This document shows, piece after piece, positions 48,415-58,738 of a stretch of 64,000 bases of DNA. The number at the start of each line of letters is the position of its first letter. Within the stretch, counting starts at the first letter, position 1. Source of the DNA: Rhodobacterales bacterium (GTDB lineage Bacteria; Pseudomonadota; Alphaproteobacteria; Rhodobacterales; Rhodobacteraceae); NCBI GenBank assembly GCA_002746935.1, contig PDRW01000033.1, positions 1-64,000 on the forward strand, given 5' to 3'. The translations under genes and the position numbers were made by a program. Under the pieces are notes generated by a model. That model saw only the letters and a program-made list of their open reading frames with translations, was not told the DNA's origin and did no database searches.

Positions 48415-48963
48415 TTGGCTCTGGTTTTGAAGAAACCCGTCGTGATGGTCGGGATGATGGGCGCGGGCAAGACCGCGGTGGGCCGGGCATTGGCCCAGCG
48501 CCTTGACGTGCCGTTCTTCGACAGCGATGCCGAGATTGAACGCGCGGCGGCCATGAGCGTGGCCGAAGTGTTCGAACGCGACGGCGAAGCCTTCTTCCGC
48601 GAGCGCGAGGCGGAGGTGATCGCCCGGCTGCTGGCCACGGGGCTTGCGGTGCTGTCGACCGGGGGCGGGAGCTACCTGCGCGCGGAAAACCGGGCGCTGA
48701 TCCGTGAAAAGGGCGTTGCGGTCTGGCTGCGGGCGGATCTCGATCTTCTGTGGGAACGGGTGCGGCGCAAGACCAGCCGGCCGCTCCTGCGCACCGCCGA
48801 CCCGAAGGCCACCCTGGCGGAACTCTACGCGGCGCGGGTGGCAACCTATGCCAGGGCCGAACTGGTGGTGGATGCCCATCCGGCCTATTCGGTGCAGGAC
48901 ATGGCGGCACAGGTCGTCCGGGTGCTCGCCACCCGGCCGGACGTGCTGGCCGGGGCAAAATGA
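48415..48963 (+). CDS. aroK: Shikimate kinase
   Basis: 182 residues. It phosphorylates shikimate in the aromatic amino acid pathway. Walker A is GMMGAGKT (13-20); the shikimate-binding DSDAEIERAAAMSVAE is near 36-51 and GGGSYLRAENR near 82; the Arg of TSRPLL near 122 is the adenine or lid contact. Translation starts at TTG 48415 (MALVLKKPVV), with GGAGG about 12 bases upstream. No ATG keeps the P-loop and the N-terminal strand. It overlaps the aroB region; the aroB start lies 24 bases after its stop. Confidence 0.93.
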   Translation: MALVLKKPVVMVGMMGAGKTAVGRALAQRLDVPFFDSDAEIERAAAMSVAEVFERDGEAFFREREAEVIARLLATGLAVLSTGGGSYLRAENRALIREKGVAVWLRADLDLLWERVRRKTSRPLLRTADPKATLAELYAARVATYARAELVVDAHPAYSVQDMAAQVVRVLATRPDVLAGAK

Positions 48964-48986
48964 CCGGAAACCGGGGAGAATGCGCG

Positions 48987-50126
48987 ATGGATATGGATAC
49001 GGTCAGGGTGGAGCTCGGCGCGCGCAGCTATGACGTGCGGATCGGCTCCGGGCTGGTGGCGCGGGCGGGCGCCGAAATCGCGCCGCTTCTTATGCGGCCG
49101 AAAGTGGCCATCGTCACCGAAGAACGTGTCGCCGCGCTGCATCTCGACGCGCTGAAGGCCGGGCTCGCGGCGGCCGGGATCGGGGCGCAGGCGCTGGTGT
49201 TGCCGGCGGGCGAGGCCACCAAGTCCTGGGCGCATCTGCAACGCACGGTCGAATGGCTGCTCGCGGCGGAGGTCGAGCGCAAGGACATGGTGCTGGCCTT
49301 CGGCGGCGGGGTGATCGGCGATCTCGCGGGCTTTGCGGCGGCGGTCCTGCGCCGGGGCGTGCGTTTCGTGCAGATCCCGACCACGCTGCTGGCGCAGGTC
49401 GACAGTTCCGTCGGCGGCAAGACCGGGATCAACTCCCCCCATGGCAAGAACCTCGTCGGTGCCTTCCACCAGCCCGCGCTGGTGCTCGCCGACATCGCCG
49501 TGCTCGACACCCTGACCCCGCGCGACTTTCTCGCCGGCTACGGTGAGGTGGTGAAATACGGCGGCCTCGGCTCGCTTGCCTTCTTCGAATGGCTGGAGGC
49601 CAATGGTCCGGCGCTGGCGACGGGCGGAAAGGCTGGCGGAAACGCTGGCAACAAGGCGCTGCGCCAGGAGGCGGTACGCCGCTCGGTGCAGATGAAGGCC
49701 GATATCGTCGCCCGGGACGAGACCGAACAGGGCGAGCGGGCGCTGCTGAACCTCGGCCACACCTTCGGCCACGCGCTGGAAGCGGCCACCGGCTATTCCG
49801 ACCGGCTGCTGCATGGCGAAGGCGTGGCGATCGGCTGCGCACTGGCCTTCGAGACCTCCGCCCGGCTCGGGCTGATGAGCCAGGAGGCGCCCTCGCGCTT
49901 CCGCCATCACCTGGCAGCGATGGGGATGAAACGCGATCTGGCCGATGTGCCGGGAGAGCTTCCCGATGCCGACGGGCTGCTGGCGCTGATGCGGCAGGAC
50001 AAGAAGGTCGATGCCGGCCGGATCCGCTTCATCCTCGCGCGCGGCATCGGCGACGCGTTTGTAGCCGAAGGGGTCGATCCCGATGTGGTGCGCGGCGTGC
50101 TGGCGGACGGCCTCGCCGGGCGGTAG
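48987..50126 (+). CDS. aroB: 3-dehydroquinate synthase
   Basis: 379 residues. It converts DAHP to 3-dehydroquinate using NAD and a metal. NAD-binding AFGGGVIGDLAGFAAA near 100, PTTLLAQVDSSVGGKTGIN near 128, metal ligands in GYGEVVKYG near 187 and LGHTFGHALE near 258 are present. The start at 48987 has GGGGAGA upstream; an ATG at 48960 overlapping the aroK stop would add nine residues. It follows aroK in the usual aroKB order. Confidence 0.95.
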   Translation: MDMDTVRVELGARSYDVRIGSGLVARAGAEIAPLLMRPKVAIVTEERVAALHLDALKAGLAAAGIGAQALVLPAGEATKSWAHLQRTVEWLLAAEVERKDMVLAFGGGVIGDLAGFAAAVLRRGVRFVQIPTTLLAQVDSSVGGKTGINSPHGKNLVGAFHQPALVLADIAVLDTLTPRDFLAGYGEVVKYGGLGSLAFFEWLEANGPALATGGKAGGNAGNKALRQEAVRRSVQMKADIVARDETEQGERALLNLGHTFGHALEAATGYSDRLLHGEGVAIGCALAFETSARLGLMSQEAPSRFRHHLAAMGMKRDLADVPGELPDADGLLALMRQDKKVDAGRIRFILARGIGDAFVAEGVDPDVVRGVLADGLAGR

Positions 50127-50623
50127 GGCGCGCGGGCAGCGGCCCAGAAGATGGAGATCGCAAAGGGGATGGCGGTAGGGCACGCGCGCGCGCAGCGGCT
50201 GAAATCCTCATACCACTGGACCCGGCAAAAAGGTAGGGCACGCGCGCGCACGCGTGCGCAGCGCACCCCTTTCAAGAACATAACGCGAACAACCTGAGCG
50301 CGCGCACCCCAGTGTACGGGGCGCACAGGCCCCTTATGGAACGCGGGCACGCGCGCGCGAGCGTGCGCGCACCAGGCGTGGATCCACCACCCGAGCGATA
50401 AAATGACGCGGGCACGCGCGCGTGTGCCCGCACGCTGGGCTAATCGGCGGGGCGCCCCCCTTAAAACGGGACACGCGCGCGCGCCTCGCGTTCACTCGCA
50501 TTCACGCCAGGTCGCTGTCGTTTGTTTCCGCATGTCGGAAGGTGCAAAACCGGCGCCCGCTCTTGCGCGGGGCGGGGCAAGCCTTGTCTGCCCCCGCACC
50601 CGAAACCGCCTGACCCGCCGGGA
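50127..50623. other. Intergenic region rich in alternating CGCG tracts
   Basis: About 500 bp between aroB and ssb with no gene. It contains repeated GGGCACGCGCGCGCG blocks at about 50187, 50236, 50343, 50409 and 50468, most extended into CACGCGTGCGCAGCGCAC-like runs. One block forms CGGGCAC / GTGCCCG arms (50409-50430). The alternating purine-pyrimidine composition is that of Z-DNA-prone sequence. The right part holds a dispersed repeat (50529-50575). Confidence 0.65.
50529..50575 (+). repeat. Dispersed GCATGTCCGAAG-type repeat, copy 4
   Basis: CGCATGTCGGAAGGTGCAAA then ACCGGCGCCCGCTCTTGCGC. Aligns with the copies at 6066, 14279 and 14451. Confidence 0.55.
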
Positions 50624-51136
50624 TCAGAACGGGATTTCGTCGTCGAACCCGCCGCCGGGCGCGCCGCCGCCGGAGGGGGCCTCACCGCCGCCGCCGTAAT
50701 CTCCTCCTCCGCCGCCATATCCGCCGCCACCACCGTAGCCGCCACCACCGCCACCGTAGCCGCCAGCGTCACCGCCACCACCGCCGCGCGAATCGAGCAT
50801 CGTCAGTTCCGAACGATAAGGCCGCAGCGCCACTTCGGTGGTGTAGCGGTCCTGGCCCGACTGATCCTGCCATTTGCGGGTTTCGAGCTGGCCTTCGAGA
50901 TAGACCTTGGAGCCCTTGCGCAGATATTGCTCGGCCACACGCACCAGCGGCTCCGAATAGATCGCCACCCGGTGCCATTCGGTGCGCTCGCGGCGCTCGC
51001 CGGTGTTGCGGTCCTTCCAGGTTTCGGACGTGGCGATGCGCAGGTTGCACACCTTGCCGCCGGAGGGAAACGAACGCACCTCCGGGTCGGCCCCGAGATT
51101 GCCGATGAGGATGACCTTGTTGACCGAACCCGCCAT
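50624..51136 (-). CDS. ssb: Single-stranded DNA-binding protein
   Basis: 170 residues. OB fold from 1 to about 113 ([40 protein letters not shown]), then a glycine/tyrosine-rich linker (about 116-160) and the acidic tip DDEIPF that recruits partner proteins. SSB coats ssDNA in replication and repair. The start at 51136 has GGGAGG upstream. A 10-bp palindrome CGTTGCAACG lies at about 51153-51162 upstream, but no clean SOS box is seen. uvrA and ssb are 6 kb apart here; they are often neighbours in related genomes. Confidence 0.95.
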   Translation of the reverse strand: MAGSVNKVILIGNLGADPEVRSFPSGGKVCNLRIATSETWKDRNTGERRERTEWHRVAIYSEPLVRVAEQYLRKGSKVYLEGQLETRKWQDQSGQDRYTTEVALRPYRSELTMLDSRGGGGGDAGGYGGGGGGYGGGGGYGGGGGDYGGGGEAPSGGGAPGGGFDDEIPF

Positions 51137-51308
51137 GGGTGCCTCCCGAATCGTTGCAACGTTCTCCTGCTTACATCACCCGGGCGCGGTTAAGAAAAGG
51201 CCAAAATCCGCGCCGGGTCAGGCAGGGGTTTTCCCCGGACATGCCGGAACAATCTGGATAAATCCGCCAGGATCGTCTATGTTCGATCAGTGCGACCCGA
51301 GGGACCGG

Positions 51309-51923
51309 ATGAACAACCGGATGAAAGACCGGATGAAAACACAGGCCATTTTCACCTCAGTGCTTGCCGCGAGCCTGGTGTGCGCCGGCGCGCCGGTTGC
51401 GGCGGATACGCTGTTTTCTTCCTCTTCGGGGCGGTCGGGTTTCCAGAACGCGCTGAGCGTGCTCGATGGCCGCGCCGCCCAGCAATACCGGGGCAGTGCC
51501 CGGCTGACCCCGAATCACGATCCGGCCGCAACTGCTGTGCCGCGCTACAGCGGCAGCTACCGGGGCGAATACCTCAAGAGCGCCCGGGAAGCGGCGCAGA
51601 GGCATGGGATACCGGAAGATCTGTTCCTGCGGCTGGTGCAGCAGGAATCGGCCTGGGATCCGCGGGCGGTGAGCCACGCGGGGGCGATCGGCCTGGCGCA
51701 GCTGATGCCGGGAACGGCGGCGAGGCTCGGGGTCGACCCGGAAGACCCGGAAGAAAACCTCGATGGCGGCGCCCGCTATCTGGCCCAGCAATACAAAAGG
51801 TTCAAATCCTGGCGGCTGGCGCTTGCGGCCTATAACGCCGGGCCGGACGCGGTGGTGGAATACGACGGCGTGCCGCCCTTTTCCGAAACCAAGACCTATG
51901 TCGAAGCCATCCTCGGCGGCTGA
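51309..51923 (+). CDS. Lytic transglycosylase (SLT domain)
   Basis: 204 residues from the ATG at 51309. A signal peptide (ending GAPVAA near 30) is followed by a spacer and an SLT-type domain at about 100-200: AREAAQRHGIPEDLFLRLVQ, catalytic Glu in QQESAWDPRAVSHAGAIG, then GLAQLMPGTAARLG and ALAAYNAGPDAV. It cleaves peptidoglycan glycan strands in the periplasm. The start is ambiguous: ATGs at 51309, 51321 and 51333 lie in a tandem 12-bp ACCGGATGAA-type repeat; 51309 has GAGGGACC upstream. Confidence 0.87.
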   Translation: MNNRMKDRMKTQAIFTSVLAASLVCAGAPVAADTLFSSSSGRSGFQNALSVLDGRAAQQYRGSARLTPNHDPAATAVPRYSGSYRGEYLKSAREAAQRHGIPEDLFLRLVQQESAWDPRAVSHAGAIGLAQLMPGTAARLGVDPEDPEENLDGGARYLAQQYKRFKSWRLALAAYNAGPDAVVEYDGVPPFSETKTYVEAILGG

Positions 51924-52156
51924 AGCGGCTGAGGCGGCTGAATACGCCGCCTGACCGGGGCCGGGGGACGGCCGAAAGGCCTGACGGGGCCCGGGAACGG
52001 CGGCTGGGAACGACCGAAAACGCCTGCCCGGGACAGCGCCCGGCCGGGACGCGGCGGCAGGCCCCGTCGCCAGTCACAAGCACCGCTTCGCCGGGCAAAG
52101 GCACCGCGCCCCGGCAAAAGGGGGCGCGGAGATGGGTGGGGCGGTTCAGGCGGATG

Positions 52157-52702
52157 TCACTGCACGTCTGTCAGCTCTTTCTGGTGCATCCAGTCCGCAT
52201 GGCGCGGCGCCTTCTTGGTGCGCGACCATTCTTCGAGCATTTCCCACTTCACCTCGTTGAGCCTTGCCAGCATCGCATCTTCTCCCGGGTCCGGGCAGGC
52301 CAGTTCGATGCGGTGGCCGTTGGGGTCGAAAAAGTAGATCGAGTGGAAGATCGAATGATCCGTCACCCCAAGCACCTCGACCCCCCTGGCTTCCAGATGA
52401 TCCCTGAAGGCCACAAGTTCGGCGTGGTCCTTCACCTTGAAGGCGATGTGCTGGACCCAGGCCGGGGTGTTGGGGTCGCGGCTCATCTCCGGCTTGGTCG
52501 GAAGTTCGAAAAAGGCAAGCACGTTTCCATTACCTGCATCGAGAAAGACATGCATGTAAGGGTCGGGCTCGTGGGTCGAGGGGACGTGATCTTCGGCGAT
52601 GGCAAGGATGAAATCCATCTTCAGCATTTCGCCGTACCATTCCACCGTTTCCCTGGCGTCGTTGCAGCGATAGGCAACGTGATGGATCTGTTCGATTTTC
52701 AT
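52157..52702 (-). CDS. VOC-family protein (glyoxalase / dioxygenase fold)
   Basis: 181 residues. Two beta-alpha-beta-beta-beta halves of the vicinal-oxygen-chelate fold. Metal-ligand positions are suggested by His in IEQIHHVAYRC (first half), AWVQHIAFKV (start of second) and the Glu in DPNGHRIELACP (end of second), as in glyoxalase I and extradiol dioxygenases. A short C-terminal helix with WEMLEEWSRTKKAPRHADWM follows. The substrate is unknown. It has GGAGGACC upstream of 52702 and stands alone. Confidence 0.85.
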   Translation of the reverse strand: MKIEQIHHVAYRCNDARETVEWYGEMLKMDFILAIAEDHVPSTHEPDPYMHVFLDAGNGNVLAFFELPTKPEMSRDPNTPAWVQHIAFKVKDHAELVAFRDHLEARGVEVLGVTDHSIFHSIYFFDPNGHRIELACPDPGEDAMLARLNEVKWEMLEEWSRTKKAPRHADWMHQKELTDVQ

Positions 52703-52782
52703 GGGTGGTCCTCCGTTTGAACGGATCCTAGGGGAGGGTCATTTCACTGGCAATGGAAATGACACTGTCGGTGGGCGCGGTC

Positions 52783-53460
52783 TCACCTCGAGAACCCGCC
52801 GGGGAGGAAGCGCACAAACGCATCCGGGCCTTTCGGGTCGATGGCGAAAAGCTCGGGACGGCGAGTGAAATAGCTGCGCCAGTTTCCCTCCGGGTAGGTG
52901 CTGACCCTTATATCCCAACGCTCCCGCATCTTGATATTGAGGTCCACCAGCCGCATTCCCTTGCCATTCTGGCTGTGCTGCGCAATCACCTCGCGGATGT
53001 TGCGGTCCAGCTGCGTCGGGCCCGGATGGGTGGTGGCGATACGATCCGCCAGCGCGCCCCCGGCGTTCGCCGACAGCTCCACGAACCGGGTGCAGGCGGC
53101 CTGGAACCGCGCCGGGGCCTTCGCCTCGCCGCAGCCCAGAACGGTGATGCCCTTCTCGCGCAGCCGCGTGGCCAGATGGGTGAAATCGCCGTCGGAGCTG
53201 GCGAGAATGAAACGCTCGACCGCCCCGGTCAGCGCCAGTTCGATCGCGTCGATCGACAGCAGCAGATCGGCGGCGTTCTTTCCGGTTCCGGCGTGTTTCA
53301 GGGTCACGCCGGGGATGTCGTCCCAGCCCGAGCCGTTGCTGGCATTGCCATAGGCCCGGTGCACCTCGACCTGGCCTTCGGCGCGCCCGATTTCGGCGAT
53401 GCGTGCGGCGTGACTGGCCGAGATGTTGTCACCGTCGATGAAGATCGCGACCCGCGTCAT
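52783..53460 (-). CDS. NYN-domain nuclease-like protein with C-terminal LOTUS-type domain
   Basis: 225 residues. The N-terminal NYN (PIN-like) domain has acidic metal-site positions in VAIFIDGDNIS (D8, D10), GKNAADLLLSIDAIEL (near 60) and ASSDGDFTHLATRLREKG (near 87-104), so it may cut RNA. The C-terminal part (about 150-220) with RNIREVIAQHSQNGKGMRLV and WRSYFTRRPELFAI fits an OST-HTH/LOTUS RNA-binding domain. NYN-LOTUS proteins are common in bacteria, but their targets are mostly unknown. It has no operon partner. Confidence 0.85.
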   Translation of the reverse strand: MTRVAIFIDGDNISASHAARIAEIGRAEGQVEVHRAYGNASNGSGWDDIPGVTLKHAGTGKNAADLLLSIDAIELALTGAVERFILASSDGDFTHLATRLREKGITVLGCGEAKAPARFQAACTRFVELSANAGGALADRIATTHPGPTQLDRNIREVIAQHSQNGKGMRLVDLNIKMRERWDIRVSTYPEGNWRSYFTRRPELFAIDPKGPDAFVRFLPGGFSR

Positions 53461-54026
53461 GGTGGCCCTTTCGGCTTGCCTCCGGTGTCGGGGCCGAGGC
53501 TGGTGCGAAAATCGGGCCTGAACGCGGCGGGCGGGTGGAAAAGCTCGGGCAGCGGGTGGAAACAGCGCGGCGCCAGCATGGCGCCCGGAGACAGCGCGGG
53601 GCCAGCCTTCGGAGGCGTGCTCAGGTCGGAGCCGGGGTTCAGGGCAGGGCGGTCAGGGCCGGACTTTCGGGCCGGAATTCTGGGCCGGAGTTTGGCGTTG
53701 GCTTGCCCGTATCTGCGAGACCCCGGGCCGCCGGTTGGCCTGTGGCAAGGAAACCCGCAAGCGGCTCCGGTCCTGTCCGCGGGGGCACCCGCGGGCGACT
53801 CTCCGGCGAATCAGGCCCGCAGTCATCGGCGGCGGGGCCGGAAAGGGACGGAAAGTGACGAAAAGGGACGGAACGGGCGGGCGTGGGCGGAGCGGGGTTG
53901 GAAAGGGTTCAGTTCCGGTCGGGAAACAATCCTGCCCGGCTATCGAGTGAAACGGTTGGCACGATCCGGTGGGTTTGCCATACTGCGGGCGGCGTTCAGC
54001 TTTTCGGTCAGGAACGGAGAATCGGC
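53461..54026. other. Intergenic region, nothing clear
   Basis: About 565 bp of GC-rich DNA upstream of the OmpA-like gene. Several open frames cross it in both directions, but none has an RBS, codon pattern or family likeness. Its last 100 bp probably hold the promoter of the OmpA-like gene. Confidence 0.4.
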
Positions 54027-55007
54027 ATGGCTACTTTGGTTTTCAAGGGTGTATTCGGTGGAGCAGCGCTTTTGGCATCGCAGGCAGCGGCGCAGGTTGC
54101 GCCGCCGCCATTCATCACATATCCGCAATTCGCCACTGATGCGCAGATTGCATGCCTCACCGGTTCGGGCCCCTGTCTGCAAGGGACCGCCCCGCAGTGG
54201 ACTCCCCCGCAGTGGGTCGCCCCGCAGTGGACTCCGCCGCAGTGGGCCGCCCCGCAGTGGACTCCTCCACATGAGCTCGCCGCTCAGGAATCCGCCGTTC
54301 CGGAACCCGCCCCTCAGGAATCCACCGCTCCGGAACCCGCAGCTCAGGAACCCGCCCCTCAGGAACCCGCGGCGCCAGAACCCGCAGCTCAGGAATCCGC
54401 GGCGCCAGAACCCGCCCCTCAGGAACCCGCGGCGCCAGAACCCGCCCCTCAGGAACCCGCGGCGCCAGAACCCGCAGCTCAGGAATCCGCCGCTCCGGAA
54501 CCCGCCGCTCAGGAAACTTCCCCTCAGAAGCCTGTTCTTCCGGGAAGTGCGGCGACGGAAATCACTATCCAGGACGTGATCGACTGGGCGCCCGTGGATC
54601 AGCAGGGGGCAGTTCTTGCGCCGCCGTCGGACCAGTCCATCGACCAGATCGGCAATGCGCCGCTGGCCAGCGTCGATCTCGAGGTGTTTTTCGAACTCAA
54701 TTCCGACCGCCTCACGCCTTCCGCCGAGGCAGAACTCGATGCGCTGATCCCGGAACTGATCAAGGCGGTGGAGCAGGACAACCGGCTGGTGTTCGTTGGG
54801 CATACCGATTCCTTAGGCGGTTATGCCTACAACCTCGATCTGTCGGTGCGCCGGGCCAGGGCGGTTTGCGATTATGTCCTGGCCAAAAGCGGTGTCGCGA
54901 CCGACGTGGTGGGCACCAAGGGCCGTGCCTACAGCGACCCGAAAAACCCCGCCGATCCCGCCGCTGCCGAAAACCGCCGGGTCCAGCTTGTGCTCTACCC
55001 GCGTTGA
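54027..55007 (+). CDS. OmpA-family protein with proline-rich repeat region
   Basis: 326 residues. A signal peptide (MATLVFKGVFGGAALLASQA, AQ cleavage) is followed by a repeat zone (about 55-180) of WTPPQWVAPQ-type units and then of E/Q-P-A pentads such as PAAQEPAPQEPAAPEPAAQ. The C-terminal OmpA/peptidoglycan-binding domain is at about 210-326 (VFFELNSDRLTPSAEAELD, GHTDSLGGYAYNLDLSVRRA, RAYSDPKNPADPAAAENRR). It should tether the outer membrane to the cell wall. The repeat zone is a flexible proline-rich spacer whose copy number could vary. GGAGA precedes 54027. Confidence 0.85.
   Translation: MATLVFKGVFGGAALLASQAAAQVAPPPFITYPQFATDAQIACLTGSGPCLQGTAPQWTPPQWVAPQWTPPQWAAPQWTPPHELAAQESAVPEPAPQESTAPEPAAQEPAPQEPAAPEPAAQESAAPEPAPQEPAAPEPAPQEPAAPEPAAQESAAPEPAAQETSPQKPVLPGSAATEITIQDVIDWAPVDQQGAVLAPPSDQSIDQIGNAPLASVDLEVFFELNSDRLTPSAEAELDALIPELIKAVEQDNRLVFVGHTDSLGGYAYNLDLSVRRARAVCDYVLAKSGVATDVVGTKGRAYSDPKNPADPAAAENRRVQLVLYPR
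54178..54540 (+). repeat. In-frame coding repeats within the OmpA-like gene
   Basis: Two blocks of short tandem repeats: WTPPQW-V/A-APQ units (about 54190-54270), then E-P-A-(A/P)-Q-E type units (about 54280-54520). The DNA units are near identical, which suggests recent expansion by slippage. Confidence 0.8.
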
Positions 55008-55348
55008 GCGGTTCCGGCACTGCCCGCGCGTGAGGGGTCTGGCAGTCCGCGTCGGCGGGGTGTCACGCGTTGAAATCCATGATTTCAGGCAGAGCGTGGC
55101 GGAAGGGCGGCAAACCGGGCAGATCTGGACAGGCTGCTGAAGACGTGCCCCGGCAAGCCCGGTGAAGCCCGGTTTTCGAAAACCCGCTCTGCGGCAGCTC
55201 TTGTGCTGTGCCGCTTCGTTCGAACCGCCGGGAAACCGTTCCGGGCGGCACCCACAGCGGTCAGGCAAATGCTGTTCGGCCTTGCAAGGCCTCCGTCAGG
55301 GAAACCTCAAACCGCGCCCGAACCGAAGCCTTGAGACAGACGGATGTT
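55008..55348. other. Intergenic region with a copy of the GAAATC-GATTTC hairpin element
   Basis: About 340 bp between the OmpA-like gene and typA (convergent). The element at 55063-55100 (GTTGAAATCCATGATTTCAGG with AGAGCGTGG) is related, in minus orientation, to the repeats at 58037-58103 and 61317-61380. Nothing else is seen. Confidence 0.5.
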
Positions 55349-57169
<1,821 letters not shown>

Positions 57170-57259
57170 GGGAGCTCCGGATAGCGGGGGTTCGCGGCGC
57201 CATAGCGCGCGCGGGCGTGAAAGGCCAGCCTCAAATGGTTGAGGCGTGTTGGCGGCGGG

Positions 57260-57874
57260 TTACTGGGCGATGTAGCGGTCGCGCCGGTGGTTCATCATGA
57301 TCACCAGATTGAGCAGCACCGCACCCGCGAGCGACCACAGCACCACCTGACCCGGGAACAGGAAGGCGGCGAGGATGAACACCAGCGCGTCGAAGCCGAG
57401 CTGGATCAGCCCGGCACGGATGCCGAGCCTGTCCTGGATATAGAGCGCCATGATGCCGATGCCGCCGAGCGTCGCCCCGTGGCGGAACAGCACCAGAAGC
57501 CCGGTGCCCGCGGTGATGCCGGCGAGGAAGGCCGACAGCGCCGGATGGCCGATGTCGAGCGTCACCAGCGCGCCGATCGCTTCGACGAGGGCCGACATGA
57601 GCGCCACCGCGAGGAAGGTCTTGAGCGTGAAGCCCCAGCCCATGCGGGCGACGGCGAAGAAGTAGAACGGCAGGTTGAGCAGAAAGAACACCGGTCCGAA
57701 GGCCCAGCCGCCCCAATAGGAGAGCACCAGCGACAGCCCGGCGATCTGTCCGGTGATCAGGCCGGAGGCTTGCAGGCAGGCGACCGAGAGAGCCACCAGC
57801 CCGGTGCCGACGAAGAACGCCAGCGCGTCTTCGAGCGGGGTATGGTGTTCGGACGGGGTGGAGAGCAGGAGCAT
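57260..57874 (-). CDS. YitT-family membrane protein
   Basis: 204 residues with about six membrane helices (the first near 16-38, FFVGTGLVALSVACLQ). The sequence fits the YitT family: ITGQIAGLSLVLSYWGGWAF, FRHGATLGGIGIMALYIQ and a final basic tail (NHRRDRYIAQ). Function is unknown; an inner-membrane transporter-like role is proposed for the family. The ATG at 57874 was chosen because the upstream frame is low complexity and not hydrophobic. It lies about 90 bp from typA. Confidence 0.82.
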   Translation of the reverse strand: MLLLSTPSEHHTPLEDALAFFVGTGLVALSVACLQASGLITGQIAGLSLVLSYWGGWAFGPVFFLLNLPFYFFAVARMGWGFTLKTFLAVALMSALVEAIGALVTLDIGHPALSAFLAGITAGTGLLVLFRHGATLGGIGIMALYIQDRLGIRAGLIQLGFDALVFILAAFLFPGQVVLWSLAGAVLLNLVIMMNHRRDRYIAQ

Positions 57875-58036
57875 GGTTCGGGCCTGTGCGTTGTTTGCCG
57901 CCCGGATACGCCGGCCGGGGCGCGGGCGCCAGTGGCGAATGCGCCGGGCCGTGGGGGATGCGGTGGATTGTCTGGTGGATTGTCTGGCGCGCACAAGACC
58001 GGGGCCGGTTTGTGCGAGCTGCGTTAACCCCGGGTT

Positions 58037-58103
58037 AGAGCGTTATGCGAAAAACCTGAATCACCTAACGCTTCCTGAAATCAGAGATTTCGGGCGCGTT
58101 AGA
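58037..58103 (+). repeat. Dispersed hairpin repeat (about 65 bp), copy 1
   Basis: Begins AGAGCGTTATGCGAAAAACC, continues TGAATCACCTAACGCTTCC and ends TGAAATCAGAGATTTCGGGC then GCGTTAG. CTAACGCT and AGCGTTAT-type arms plus GAAATC/GATTTC can fold. The copy at 61317-61380 is about 80 percent identical by eye in inverse orientation. Confidence 0.7.
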
Positions 58104-58113
58104 GCAGAAATCG

Positions 58114-58416
58114 CTAAATCTGAATCAAAATTCTCTGCCTCTCAATCAGCATCCTGCTGATTTCGAACGTGAATTTTGATGCGCAGTGTTGCAGATTGTG
58201 GTCCAGCACGAAGACCCGGATCGCCGAGGCAAGCCCCGCCGAGACCCCGCGGGCCTCGTCGATTTCGGCCGCCAGCGCATTGATCCCCTGGCCGCGTTCG
58301 GCGGCGATCTCGCGAAACGCCTCCCAGAACGGCGCTTCCAGCGAAACGCTGGTGCGGTGGCCGCGCAGGGTCAGAGAATGTTTCTCCGGTCGGGCCGTCA
58401 CTGGTCGGGCTGTCAT
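58114..58416 (-). CDS. Ribbon-helix-helix domain protein
   Basis: 100 residues. The RHH_4-type core is clear (KHSLTLRGHRTSVSLEAPFW, EAFREIAAERGQGINALAA and LASAIRVFVLDH). RHH proteins bind DNA as dimers through the first strand. It overlaps the upstream DUF4169 gene by four bases, and the pair follows fumC as is common in Rhodobacterales. The C-terminal 25 residues (HCASKFTFEISRMLIERQRI onward) are not part of the family core and come from AT-rich DNA next to a dispersed repeat, so the original stop may have been lost. Confidence 0.82.
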   Translation of the reverse strand: MTARPVTARPEKHSLTLRGHRTSVSLEAPFWEAFREIAAERGQGINALAAEIDEARGVSAGLASAIRVFVLDHNLQHCASKFTFEISRMLIERQRILIQI

Positions 58417-58616
58417 TCGAGATCCTGCCCGTCGAGCGCATGCCCCCCGACCGCGTGCCCATCAAGATCCCGCGCCGCCTTCTCGGCCCGCGCCGCCTCC
58501 AGAGCACGTTCCGCCTTGCTGCGCCCGTGTTTCGCCGCATTGGCGTCGCCCGCGGCGCGCTTTGCCGCGCGGGCTTTCTGTTTGCGGAAGCGGTTGAGGT
58601 TGGTGACGTTGCTCAC
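58413..58616 (-). CDS. DUF4169 family small basic protein
   Basis: 67 residues from a GTG start at 58616 with GGGAG upstream. The conserved start (M)SNVTNLNRFRKQKARAAK and the AAKHGRSKAERALEAARAEK stretch match DUF4169. A Lys/Arg- and Ala-rich helix, no known function. It lies between fumC and the RHH gene, in a conserved Rhodobacterales order; it overlaps the RHH start by four bases. Confidence 0.8.
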   Translation of the reverse strand: MSNVTNLNRFRKQKARAAKRAAGDANAAKHGRSKAERALEAARAEKAARDLDGHAVGGHALDGQDLE

Positions 58617-58670
58617 TGTATTCTCCCGCCCGGGGCCACAAGCGCATCCAGCGCGCCTCTTTTTCGCGCC

Positions 58671-58726
58671 CCCTTTTTCCTGGGGCAAATACTCTCGGGG
58701 GGTCCGGGGGGCAGACAGCCCCCCGG
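58671..58726 (+). repeat. TTTTTCCTGGGG element with GC hairpin, copy 2
   Basis: CCTTTTTCCTGGGGCAAATA then CTCTCGGGGGG; stem CCGGGGGGC (58704-58712) and GCCCCCCGG (58718-58726). It lies just past the fumC stop on the minus strand, where the hairpin could terminate transcription. Confidence 0.75.
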
Positions 58727-58738
58727 CTTGCGCACCGC

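Noticed and set aside
51137-51180. SOS box upstream of ssb
   Set aside because: GAAC and GTTC half sites occur near a CGTTGCAACG palindrome, but no GTTC-N7-GTTC pair is present.
53883-54026. N-terminal extension of the OmpA-like protein
   Set aside because: It would bury the signal peptide; the RBS and signal sequence support 54027.
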